Shown: positions 17,306-25,580 of the stretch, one piece after another
How positions within the stretch are numbered: the stretch's first letter is position 1
Layout of the letters: every line of letters starts with the position of its first letter
Origin: Natronomonas gomsonensis
GTDB taxonomy: Archaea > Halobacteriota > Halobacteria > Halobacteriales > Haloarculaceae
Direction: 5' to 3'
Assembly: GCF_024300825.1 (NCBI RefSeq)
Contig: NZ_CP101323.1
Location: 1,674,001 to 1,738,000, forward strand
DNA length: 64,000 bases
Program-made: the position numbers and the translations under genes
Notes under the pieces: model-generated
What the model was told of the DNA's origin: nothing
What the model saw: only the letters and a program-made list of their open reading frames with translations
Database searches by the model: none

Positions 17306-17419
17306 ATTCAGGCGTCTAAACAAGGCCCAGAGGATGTAGTCAGCGGTCGGCGATCGTTTGGTTCACGCCCATTCTCATGAATTAGTCGGTCAGTAAGCCT
17401 GCGTATTGACCGCAGGGAA

Positions 17420-17827
17420 TTACTGTACTTCATGGGGGCCACATGCGGTCTGTCTGACTCGAATTGTGACCCCTCCCCACTCGCTGGGAATATATTTTCG
17501 CGCCCGAGGCACACAGGTCACATCCACTACGATGATGAGCTCCCCATCCGCTGTCTTTTGTCCCATCGAACATCGCCACGGATGACCGTCTACAGCGTGC
17601 CAAAGCGCATCTTGGATTTCATCAGCCCGGTCCCAGTGTTCGTCTTCAGTAGCCGCCTCAGTCTCGTAATCGGGGAGAGCATCACGGATTTCGGAAGCCG
17701 AGTTCGCGCCTTCCGGCACTGATGAGACGCACCCCGATACTGTATTCGATGCAACTTCAACGCAGCCGGAAAGACAGACCAAACCCCCTCCAATCGCCCC
17801 CAATACAGTCCGCCGACGGAGAGCCAT
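17420..17827 (-). CDS. Small lipoprotein
   Basis: The 135-residue protein begins MALRRRTVLGAIGGGLVCLS then GC, a Tat-type signal with a lipobox Cys. The mature part is acidic with a Cys pair (WRCSMGQ, VDVTCVP) and no recognised domain. The ATG at 17827 puts the RRR pair right after the start. The in-frame 17878 start is less likely. Confidence 0.7.
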   Translation of the reverse strand: MALRRRTVLGAIGGGLVCLSGCVEVASNTVSGCVSSVPEGANSASEIRDALPDYETEAATEDEHWDRADEIQDALWHAVDGHPWRCSMGQKTADGELIIVVDVTCVPRARKYIPSEWGGVTIRVRQTACGPHEVQ

Positions 17828-18212
17828 AGCTATCTCCACGTCAACGGATATGTTAAGTCCTGTGACAGAATCAATCACAAATGAAGGCCATACTCTCCTG
17901 ATTTCGGACTGCTACTCTCGAAAAGCCATTTTAACCTGTACTCCCAATCTGTACTTCGTCTGTATTGACCGCACCGGGGCAGAACTTGTCACCTTCTGAT
18001 GAGTTCAACAGAGCCGGTATTCGTTATAAGCGGTCCAACACACCAACTCCGTCTCTGGATTTGGTGTTTCAATCCGGTTTGGGGTCTCACATACAGCCCA
18101 TTTCACGCATTATTGCTCACGATCCTTGCGCGGATCGACTGCGTGCTCCATCCAACTATCGTAGTCGAAGGATTCCGAATCGTGACGCCCAGCAGCGGCC
18201 GTACTATCTTCT
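17828..18212. other. Gene-free stretch before the IS1341 copy
   Basis: About 385 bases. ORFs present are short and non-acidic. Nothing else is recognised. Confidence 0.3.
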
Positions 18213-18407
18213 AACAGCGAGAGAATCCCGCCCTTCCCGCCAAGGACGAGTGTTCCGACAGAGCGTCGGAACCGAGGACTGAGCAGGGCGGGAGTGAATC
18301 GCGTAAGCTCCGTGCCACAATCTCCGTGACTGTTGCCTGACTGAATACCCAACGTAAGTATTTAGTGAAGTAAAAACGTACAAATTCTTGTGCGAACGGA
18401 GATTGAT

Positions 18408-18533
18408 ATGGAGCGCGGTGGCGACCTGCACGAGCGGGTCAAAGAGTACGCTCGTGAGAATGGCATCCGCCATCCGCGTGCTTACCGCGAGTTAATCGAA
18501 CAAGGGTTAGAGACGGATGGAAACGACGACTAA
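18408..18533 (+). CDS. 41-residue companion protein overlapping tnpB
   Basis: ATG at 18408 gives MERGGDLHERVKEYARENGI, continuing HPRAYRELIEQGLETDGNDD and stop at 18533. It overlaps the tnpB start by 17 bases in another frame. It is charged and helical, and reads like a short helix-turn or RHH half (EYARENGIRHPRAYRELIEQ). The overlap implies translational coupling to tnpB. I recall similar tiny ORFs before haloarchaeal TnpB genes, but cannot confirm here. Confidence 0.6.
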   Translation: MERGGDLHERVKEYARENGIRHPRAYRELIEQGLETDGNDD

Positions 18534-19788
18534 GACGCTCGAAGCGACTCTCGCGCCGCCGACAGCACACAAGGAGCGGAAACTCTGTGACCTGCTCGAA
18601 ACCTACCGCGAGGGACTACACGAGGCGTTCGACGCCGGGTGCGACACGATGAGCGCAACCAGTGACGTGGTGACGCCCTACGACCTGCCGTATCAGGCGA
18701 AAGCGGCCCTGTGCAACTACGTTCCACAACTTCACGACACCTACAACGCACAGGAGTTGGACGACGACCACCCGGTTCGGCTCACCAACCAAGCCGCCGA
18801 GTTTGACCACTCTCCGGCACGAGAATACGAGTTTACGTGGTGGGCACCCCAACCCGGTCGGGGAACGAATTTCTGGATACCGCTTCGTATCAACCCCGAA
18901 CAAGAGGGACTGTGGCACGACCTCGTAGACGGGGACGCTTCGGCGGGACAACTCCGACTGCAACAGAATCGCACATCGTGGACGCTACACGTCACTGTCG
19001 AATTTCCGGTCGAAGCCCCCGACTACGCGACAGACGGCGACGACGTGACGCACATCGGTCTGGACATTGGTGAAACCGCCCTGATAACGGGCTGTGCCCT
19101 CAAGGACGGTTCACCAACTGGCCCGTTCGTGTGTGACGGGAGCCGTGCGAAGCATCTTCGCAAAGAGATGCACACGACTCTGAAACGCCTCCAAGATCGA
19201 GACGCCGCCGAGTGGCGGATGGACGAGCGATTCGACCACTACCAGAACGCACTCACCGATATTGTCGAGAAGGCGTCCCGGCAGGCCGTCGAGTACGCCC
19301 GGCAATTCGAGAAGCCGGTTCTGGTGATGGAGAATCTGACGTACATCCGTGAAGAATTGGACTACGGCTCGTACATGAACCGGCGACTCCATGCGTTGGC
19401 GTTCGCTCGGTTACAGAACCGCGTCGAGGACAAAGCACGAGAGGCTGGTATCCCGGTCGAGTACGTCCGACCGGAGTACACCAGCCAGACGTGCCACGCT
19501 TGCGGTCATATCGGAAACAGAGCCGCACAAGCCACGTTCCGGTGTACCAACGACGAGTGCCACATCACGGAGTTTCAGGGCGATATAAACGGCGCAATCA
19601 ACATTGCACAACGGGCTGACCCGTGGGGAGAGAGCGTGCCGCTGAAACCGGCAGGCAATGACTCGCCTCGGGATGGGAGTGCCTGTGACAGCACCACGAC
19701 CCACCGAGAGACGAGCGAGAAACACTCGCAAATGACTCTCTCGGCGTTCCACGGGTCGGAACCCTCTACCAGCGATAGCCGCACTTAG
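18517..19788 (+). CDS. tnpB: TnpB RNA-guided nuclease, IS1341 type
   Basis: The 423-residue protein has complete RuvC residues: Asp in IGLDIGETALITG, Glu in LVMENLTYIREE and Asp in FQGDINGAINIA. The zinc ribbon is CHACGHIGNRAAQATFRC with a further Cys pair. It is similar in layout to the TnpB at 7361. The C-terminal tail after the ribbon is long and disordered. It is likely an active endonuclease guided by RNA from the downstream end. Confidence 0.92.
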   Translation: METTTKTLEATLAPPTAHKERKLCDLLETYREGLHEAFDAGCDTMSATSDVVTPYDLPYQAKAALCNYVPQLHDTYNAQELDDDHPVRLTNQAAEFDHSPAREYEFTWWAPQPGRGTNFWIPLRINPEQEGLWHDLVDGDASAGQLRLQQNRTSWTLHVTVEFPVEAPDYATDGDDVTHIGLDIGETALITGCALKDGSPTGPFVCDGSRAKHLRKEMHTTLKRLQDRDAAEWRMDERFDHYQNALTDIVEKASRQAVEYARQFEKPVLVMENLTYIREELDYGSYMNRRLHALAFARLQNRVEDKAREAGIPVEYVRPEYTSQTCHACGHIGNRAAQATFRCTNDECHITEFQGDINGAINIAQRADPWGESVPLKPAGNDSPRDGSACDSTTTHRETSEKHSQMTLSAFHGSEPSTSDSRT

Positions 19789-19877
19789 CTGGTATTCCCC
19801 ATGCGTGGGAAGCCGCGCCGTTCACGGCGCGGAGGATGTCACGTTTTCTCCACGACTGGCCAGTGGATCGGCCCCCG

Positions 19878-20804
19878 TTAGTCCTCTAGGACGTCGATAA
19901 GCTGTTCTGCCGTCCGACTGATTCGTCCAAGCCGGTCCCGGACGACCGATGCGTCGTCCGACTCCCAGGCGGCCAGATAGAACGCGGACCCACTCGTGTC
20001 CAGTCCGACGTAGCGACCGACGACGTAGGCGATGCTCTCGGCTTCGACTTCTCGCTTCGCCCGTTCCGTCTCGTCGTCGACATCGCTGTGCAACAGAGCG
20101 TGGGCGTACTCGTGGATGAGCGTCCGAGCGAGGTCAGCCTCGTTCGACCGATCACGCACCTTCACCTGTGCGTTCCCGTCTGGATGCTCTGGATACGTAC
20201 AGACGCCGTTTGCGTCCGGATGCGGCCACGCCGAGTCGTCGACCACGTGAACCGTTACATCCAGCGCGGCAGCAGCGTCGGTGAGTTGACTGACGAGCGT
20301 TCCGGCGTCGCCCGTCGCAGCCGTCTCTAGCTCGGGCAGGGGCTCACCGTCTGTCTGCGAGATGTCGAAGACAGGTGCGGGATTGAAGCCGACGAGACCG
20401 CGCGACCACTCTTCGGGGTCGGTCTCATCGTAGTCACAGTCAATCTGCTCGTGGTAGGATGGCGAGTTCTCGCATTCGGGACACCGCTGAGCAATGATTG
20501 GCGCCCAGATCCAGATGGCTGACTCGCCCTCTGTGACGTGCCGATCGAATTCTTCCTGCCAGGTCCGATAGCCCGCGACGCGTGTCGCCTCCGGACATTG
20601 CTGTTTGATGAGCAGCGTGTTTCGATACGAGTAGTCGTGGAACTGAATCTGGGCATCAAGCCACGCTTGGAACGCTTCACTGGCCTGTGCGTCGTTGACG
20701 GCCGCGACGAGGTCCTCGACCCACTGTTCGATCGTGCTATGCATCTCCTCGGATCGTGTGTCGGACTCGGTGAATGAGACCGACGCATCACTGGTCGTAG
20801 CCAT
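19878..20804 (-). CDS. ArdC-like ssDNA-binding protein with ImmA/IrrE metallopeptidase domain
   Basis: The 308-residue protein has an N-terminal ArdC-type ssDNA-binding domain (VAGYRTWQEEFDRHVTEGES then AIWIWAP), a Cys pair (RCPECENS) and a C-terminal zinc peptidase with HEYAHALLH (about residue 231) and a downstream Glu (EVEAESIAYVVGRYV). ArdC proteins protect incoming conjugative DNA from restriction. The ATG at 20804 is chosen (MATTSDASVSF). A hairpin leader lies 39-62 bases upstream. Confidence 0.88.
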   Translation of the reverse strand: MATTSDASVSFTESDTRSEEMHSTIEQWVEDLVAAVNDAQASEAFQAWLDAQIQFHDYSYRNTLLIKQQCPEATRVAGYRTWQEEFDRHVTEGESAIWIWAPIIAQRCPECENSPSYHEQIDCDYDETDPEEWSRGLVGFNPAPVFDISQTDGEPLPELETAATGDAGTLVSQLTDAAAALDVTVHVVDDSAWPHPDANGVCTYPEHPDGNAQVKVRDRSNEADLARTLIHEYAHALLHSDVDDETERAKREVEAESIAYVVGRYVGLDTSGSAFYLAAWESDDASVVRDRLGRISRTAEQLIDVLED

Positions 20805-20842
20805 GAAAATCATCGAAACAACGGCACGCGGGCCGATTCGAA

Positions 20843-20866
20843 TCGCCCCGCACCCGTCGGGGGCGA
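20843..20866 (-). promoter_or_regulatory. GACGG-loop hairpin leader upstream of ardC-like gene
   Basis: A 7-bp stem (TCGCCCC/GGGGCGA) encloses a loop containing GACGG on the minus strand. It is preceded on that strand by GTTTGTA. It is the second copy of the leader family noted at 2785. Confidence 0.5.
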
Positions 20867-20880
20867 TACAAACTGACTAA

Positions 20881-21600
20881 TCGACAACGAGGGGCTGGCG
20901 ATTCAGTTCCTCACCGATGCTCAAGAGAGACTCCTCGATAGGACCTCACCGGACAAACAACGCGTACTCTGTAGCAACGAACACACGGGTGAACGAACTT
21001 CCAGCCCAGTCCCGAGGATGTCCTCGCAGGCGATTGCAGCAGTCCCACCGGCAGCGAGTGGTGTTGCCGGTCGGGAGTAAGTCCGACTGACGGTCACGTC
21101 TGCATCAGTCGCAGGCCGAGAATAATCGAAGCTTGCTGATTTAACCCTGTGGAAACGTCTGTTCCGCTTCGACCCCACAAGGTCCTTCTAACAGACTGTT
21201 GGAGTAGTTAACCTACACTAGGCGGATAGTGTTGGTTAAGCGGTTGCCGGCGGAGTCTTCTGAGGCTTACGCTGTTGTGGGCCGATTGAAAGGTCGCGAA
21301 TGAATTATATGGCTTGCTATGGTAATTCTTCACGCGGGCATACACCTTCCGTTGCCTGGTTGGTGCACCTGTCACTGTCTCCCGCTGATTTGGTCGTCCG
21401 GGAGCGTAGGTAGACCCACGCTGCATCACAGCGTGGGGACTCACATCTCCTGCTGCCACTGCCTCCCGTGGTTGCGACGCTGCCTGTGGGTCTTAACCAA
21501 CAACTACGCCGAGATGTAGATTGAATGCATACTCTGATATTATTGAAATGCCAACACGAACAGCCATACTTTGAAATCGGTTCTCTTCCCATAGCCACAC
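20881..21600. repeat. Gene-free region with IS/MITE-like relics
   Basis: About 720 bases hold no convincing gene. TTAACCTACACTA and TAGTGTTGGTTAA form a near-perfect inverted repeat at 21208-21239. CTTAACCAAC recurs inverted at 21492-21501, making a 270-bp segment with matching ends. Inside is an 8-bp stem CCACGCTG/CAGCGTGG at 21416-21436, like an IS200/IS605 end. A minus frame (about 20921-21178) is not acidic and not called. Confidence 0.45.
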
Positions 21601-21601
21601 A

Positions 21602-22678
21602 ATGGGACAACAGGGTGGGATGCAGTCGCGGATATGGATAACTCGACTTGTTGACAGGATACAGCACCGGCTCGGATTGCCGCCGCTCGTAAGTGGGACG
21701 ATTACTCTCGGGATGGTCCCAGTCTTCCTGACGGGATTGGTTTTCGTGTTGGCGGACGGCCGACTGCCGAGAGAGTTCCTCGTTGCTCACCTGTTGGCGA
21801 TGGGTGTTCCCGTCGTCGGCCCTGCCGCGATTTGGTACTGGGACGTGCGTGTCTTCCCGACGTTCATCGAGGAGAGTACCGAGTTAGCGACGAATCCGAC
21901 GGCCGTCCAACGCGTCGGCGAGCAGTACAAGCGTCTCTTCAGCACGCGCTCGTGGTACTTCGTCGTGCCGTGGACGGCCTTGGTCGTCGGCTTGATTGGA
22001 TTGAATATTGGCTACTTCGAGACGGTCGGCATCGCAGGGTTCGGTGACCCGGCGTTTTGGGCGTATCTCCTGTTTGCGGTCTGGTGGGGGCTGATTACGG
22101 GCATCGGGTTCCACGGTGCGATAACTGCGGTTCGGGCGATTCGTGCGGTGGGGGATTTGGACTTACAAATCGAACCGCTCCACCCGGACGGCCTCGGGGG
22201 CTTAAGCATGATTGGTCGCCTCGCAATCTGGACGACGATGCTAATCTCGATTGGCTCGTTGGCCCTTCCATTGGCGTTTTTGCTCGGTACCGAGGGTGGC
22301 TACCGAGCCGTCGTGTATTTCGCGACCGGTCTCTACATCGTCCTTATTGCGGTGTCGTTCGGGTACCCGACCGTGTACGTGAACCGGCGTGCACGAGCCA
22401 TCCAAGAGCAGGAACTCGAGACACGTCGGCAGAAAATCAGACAGCTACAGCGGCAAGCCGCCAACCTTGAGGAAGCGGACGAGACGGCAGACGACACCGC
22501 GACGCTTGCGGAGGTGGCAACTCGGCTTGAGATGCAGCGGCTCCGTGACGAATTCAACGAGTACGACAGCGTGAGCCTCTATCCGCTTTCGGTGGGCATC
22601 ATCATCCGGCTAATCTCGTCGCTTCTGCTCCCGCTGTTTTTCATCTTCGTCGATCTCTTTCTCGGTCGGCTTCTCTAA
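21602..22678 (+). CDS. Multi-pass membrane protein of unknown function
   Basis: The 358-residue protein has about six hydrophobic helices (for example TLGMVPVFLTGLVFVLA, VPWTALVVGLIGLNIGYF, FAVWWGLITGIGFHGAI). A charged coiled-coil follows the fifth (QELETRRQKIRQLQRQAANL) and a last helix ends the protein (IIIRLISSLLLPLFFIFVDL). No family is recognised. The coiled-coil would lie in the cytoplasm and could mediate assembly. Confidence 0.75.
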   Translation: MGQQGGMQSRIWITRLVDRIQHRLGLPPLVSGTITLGMVPVFLTGLVFVLADGRLPREFLVAHLLAMGVPVVGPAAIWYWDVRVFPTFIEESTELATNPTAVQRVGEQYKRLFSTRSWYFVVPWTALVVGLIGLNIGYFETVGIAGFGDPAFWAYLLFAVWWGLITGIGFHGAITAVRAIRAVGDLDLQIEPLHPDGLGGLSMIGRLAIWTTMLISIGSLALPLAFLLGTEGGYRAVVYFATGLYIVLIAVSFGYPTVYVNRRARAIQEQELETRRQKIRQLQRQAANLEEADETADDTATLAEVATRLEMQRLRDEFNEYDSVSLYPLSVGIIIRLISSLLLPLFFIFVDLFLGRLL

Positions 22679-23139
22679 TCGTACCAGGTGAATGACTGCG
22701 GACTCTCGTTAGTGGCGTTGCCCAACTCCCTTGGCCCAACCGCAGCTATCGGCTGGTCGCATTGGCGTTTAGATTTTGCACACCCTCGGTACACCTCTAT
22801 GTTCGGTGGATGTATCGGCTGTTTTCGAAAACAGGGGCGGACGTTTCTGATCGATTCTTGCTTCCCTTTCACTGCAGCGTCGGCATCGGTATTCTGGTAT
22901 AATCGCCTGCTGTCCCGGATTTTAGCGGTATTGAACAGTTGGGGTCGCGATGTGAGACGAACTCTGCCTGCGCTGGCCGGCGTGTCCCTGCACACACAGT
23001 TGTTTCACACGCTTACCTTTCGGAGACGAAAATGAATGTACAACCCTCTAATCGGATACGAGAGCGAACTTACTCCACGAACCGGATTCTCAAGAGGTGT
23101 GCAATCCTCTCGAAGAGAGGTCCTAGTTTTGCTCCGTAC
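22679..23139. other. Gene-free intergenic stretch
   Basis: About 460 bases between convergent genes. I see no acidic ORF, repeat or RNA. The frames present are basic and Cys-rich and look like chance. Confidence 0.3.
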
Positions 23140-24174
23140 TCACTGGATTTCGACATTGCTAAACTCGAATCTTGCTCCCCCGGTTTCGCTGTCAGTCAGA
23201 GTGATGTTCCATCCGTGTGCTTCAGCGAGCCGTTGCACAATCGCCAATCCAAATCCAGTTCCATCGCTCTTGGATGAATATCCGGGAGTAAAGACCGCAT
23301 CCCGTTCGGCGTCAGGAACTCCCGGCCCGTCATCTTCAATGTAGATTGTATTTTCGTCTGCTTGACCGACCCTGATGGTGATGTCGTCTCCACCGTGTTC
23401 GATGGCATTGCGAAGCAAGTTCTCGAAGGTGTGTCGGAGCCGGTCGGGATCTGCGCGGATTGTGGCGTCGCCATCGATCTCCAACGTGGCTGCGTCGGTC
23501 TCAACCATCTCCCAACAGTTGCCGATTGTACTGACGACGTTGACCGGTTCCATCTCGCTCACTTGTTGCCCGTTGCGGGCGAGTGTCAGCGTGTCATCGA
23601 TGATTTCGGACATGCGATTTAATGCGGTCTGTAGTGGCTCGATATGCTCGCTTTCTCGCTCCTCCTCGAGGAGCGTTGCTCGGCCCTGTGCAACGGCCAG
23701 CGGATTCCGCAAATCGTGCGAGATGACGCCAGCAAATTCATCGAGCCGTTCGTTCTGGCGCTGCAGTTCACGTTGCCGCCGGAGTCGCTCCGAGATATCA
23801 CGGAAGACACCCTGGAAGAGCGGCTGGTCGTAATCCGTGTCTTCGATGACCCAGGCGTTGATTTCGACAGGGAACCGTTCGCCATCTGCTGTGACTGCGA
23901 ACACGGGGGATCCGTCGTCGAATTGGGAGATAACAGCTGGTTGTTGCTCAAAATGTGTCTCGAAGAGCCGTCTGTACCGCTCTTGTTCCTCGGCGGGATG
24001 GAGGGAACCCACATGCATCGAGCGTAACTCCTCGCGCGTATATCCGAACAACTCTTCAGCCGCCTGACTTACCTCAAATATTTCAGTCGTCTCTGGGTTA
24101 GCAATTACAATCGCATCCGGTGAGCTCTGGATAAGTCCTTTGAGATCTGTGTCACCACCAGACTCAGGAGACAT
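23140..24174 (-). CDS. PAS-domain sensor histidine kinase
   Basis: The 344-residue protein has a PAS domain (IQSSPDAIVIANPETTEIFE to about residue 120), an H-box (GVISHDLRNPLAVAQ) and a HATPase domain with NLLRNAIEHGG, EDDGPGVP and GTGFGLAIVQRLAEAHGW. No transmembrane segment is seen, so it is cytoplasmic. The start at 24174 (MSPESGGD) is chosen. No response regulator is adjacent. It resembles the second kinase at 61801. Confidence 0.92.
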   Translation of the reverse strand: MSPESGGDTDLKGLIQSSPDAIVIANPETTEIFEVSQAAEELFGYTREELRSMHVGSLHPAEEQERYRRLFETHFEQQPAVISQFDDGSPVFAVTADGERFPVEINAWVIEDTDYDQPLFQGVFRDISERLRRQRELQRQNERLDEFAGVISHDLRNPLAVAQGRATLLEEERESEHIEPLQTALNRMSEIIDDTLTLARNGQQVSEMEPVNVVSTIGNCWEMVETDAATLEIDGDATIRADPDRLRHTFENLLRNAIEHGGDDITIRVGQADENTIYIEDDGPGVPDAERDAVFTPGYSSKSDGTGFGLAIVQRLAEAHGWNITLTDSETGGARFEFSNVEIQ

Positions 24175-24382
24175 TGAATACATCGCTGTAGAATGCAAGG
24201 CCGTATAAAATGTCGAATCGACCTCGCGACTGTCCGCCACATCGCTGAACCTGCGTTATATAACCAGCACGATTGCCAAAACCTATCGACTGCGAAAGGG
24301 GTCAATGGGGCCGAATACCCAGATTCTGCTACGGCCGTTATCCACCCCTCTATCGATGTGTTCTGATAGCTAGTATACGCTG

Positions 24383-24556
24383 TCACTGATTGTCCGTGTA
24401 CACCTCGGTCCACAGGTATGCAACGCCAATGAGGGCATAGAGAAATCCGAAGACTGCGAACGGGAAGTTGTCTTGCACAACGCCCGACACGGTTTGTACG
24501 AGACCGAGACTGACCATCGCGATTCCAATCAGGGTTCGAAGCCGCTCTTTCTCCAT
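24383..24556 (-). CDS. 57-residue two-helix membrane protein
   Basis: ATG at 24556 gives MEKERLRTLIGIAMVSLGLV, then AVFGFLYALIGVAYLWTEVY and TDNQ-stop. Two hydrophobic helices with a charged start are typical of small haloarchaeal membrane proteins. No function is known. Confidence 0.6.
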   Translation of the reverse strand: MEKERLRTLIGIAMVSLGLVQTVSGVVQDNFPFAVFGFLYALIGVAYLWTEVYTDNQ

Positions 24557-24629
24557 CGCTTCGAACTAATCTCCACAATGGGCCGGTACGGGACGTTTTG
24601 AACACCGGGCTTGGATGATGCGTGAGCGG

Positions 24630-24800
24630 TCACTCGTTTTCGAGTGCAGCGTAAACCTCCGCATGACGGCGTCCGTCAAGCTCGCCCATCTCGAGGGCGA
24701 TTTCGCGGCGTTCGGCGTCGCTATCGGCCGCCTGATACCGCTCATACAACTGGCGGACCTCATCATCGACTGCCGTTGAGGAATCGGTGCTTGACGCCAT
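24630..24800 (-). CDS. 56-residue acidic protein
   Basis: ATG at 24800 gives MASSTDSSTAVDDEVRQLYE, then RREIALEMGELDGRRHAEVY and AALENE-stop. The acidic composition and helical pattern support translation. It lies just downstream of the TFS paralogue in the same direction. No family is recognised. Confidence 0.55.
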   Translation of the reverse strand: MASSTDSSTAVDDEVRQLYERYQAADSDAERREIALEMGELDGRRHAEVYAALENE

Positions 24801-24848
24801 TGCTTTGTTGAGGATACTCGGTGGGTCCTTTTATTGATTCCGTCCCGT

Positions 24849-25214
24849 TTAGTCCCGCCGCCACCTGTGCCCGCAGTCGGTACAGATGTACAACTCTGTC
24901 GGCGCTTCGTCACTCGAGCGGAGTTGCTTGATATCCCAGTACGCCTTGTCGTGGTCGCAGTCTGGACACGTCGCGTCGGTCGTCGGCAAGCCACGTTCGG
25001 TGTTGTCACCGCGGATGGTGAGTGTCCGTTTCTGCTGGGCATGGGTCGTCACAAAGGCGTCTGTCTCCGATTTCGGCGAGGAGTTCCCACAGTTGCGACA
25101 ATGCCACCCCATGTCCTTCGGATACCGGAGCGACCCACAGAAGTCACACAGCGGGCCGCTGATACAGCTACTTGACGTCGATTCGACTGCTCTGGAATGT
25201 TCGACTCGAGACAT
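24849..25214 (-). CDS. TFS (TFIIS/RPB9-like) transcription factor paralogue
   Basis: The 121-residue protein has an N-terminal zinc ribbon (CDFCGSLRYPKDMGWHCRNC) and a C-terminal TFIIS-type ribbon (CPDCDHDKAYWDIKQLRSSD then EAPTELYICTDCGHRW). The acidic DE pair at the tip (SSDEAPTE) that drives RNA polymerase transcript cleavage is kept, unlike in inhibitory archaeal TFS variants. The N-terminal extension is longer than in the housekeeping TFS. Its location on a mobile element makes it an extra copy. A hairpin leader lies 27-48 bases upstream. Confidence 0.88.
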   Translation of the reverse strand: MSRVEHSRAVESTSSSCISGPLCDFCGSLRYPKDMGWHCRNCGNSSPKSETDAFVTTHAQQKRTLTIRGDNTERGLPTTDATCPDCDHDKAYWDIKQLRSSDEAPTELYICTDCGHRWRRD

Positions 25215-25240
25215 CGGTTTCAACCACGGGCACGACGGTG

Positions 25241-25262
25241 CGCCCGCAGCCGTCAGGGCGCG
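25241..25262 (-). promoter_or_regulatory. Hairpin leader upstream of the TFS paralogue
   Basis: Stem GCGCCC/GGGCGC with a GACGG-containing loop, preceded on the minus strand by ATGTTTTTG. It is the third copy of the leader family. Confidence 0.5.
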
Positions 25263-25580
25263 GCAAAAACATCACGCTCGAAGCTCTGTTGAAATATTCA
25301 TTGACTGATAGGTGAGGTGTGGTAAATACAGAGCGTGTAGTCAGCACGAAGGACTCGTTCGGTTTGATCCTCTCGGGCCGAACGAATACAATAGGTTGGT
25401 TACCCCCAGATCAAAACGTAGGGCCAGAGAGGGTATCTAGTGCGGTCTCCGTAAGCAGCGCTTATCCGGATAATCCGAGAGGCCGATTCTCGGTGGTGGC
25501 GTGGGGAAAATCAGCTACACCGCCAATGCATGCTGTGACTAGCCAAAGATATTTGTTTCCCCTATTATCATCTCCTAATA
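25263..25580. other. Intergenic, upstream of the Tat-exported gene
   Basis: About 320 bases with no convincing ORF. The AT-rich segment near 25550-25580 just before the ATG could be a promoter for the plus-strand gene. Confidence 0.3.

Larger units (their letters stand above)
18213..19841 (+). mobile_element. IS1341-type element (TnpB only, no TnpA)
   Basis: The left end carries AACAGCGAGAGAATCCCGCC (18213-18232), which is almost repeated at about 54360 in front of the other plus-strand IS1341 copy. The right end has a perfect hairpin CCGCGCCG-TTCA-CGGCGCGG at 19813-19832 followed by GAGGATGTCA. No TnpA gene is present, so it must be mobilised in trans. Limits are approximate. Confidence 0.65.

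Noticed and set aside
21317-21790. Minus-strand frame across the IS-like relics
   Set aside because: It overlaps the start of the membrane protein at 21602 on the opposite strand and reads as mixed low-acidic sequence.
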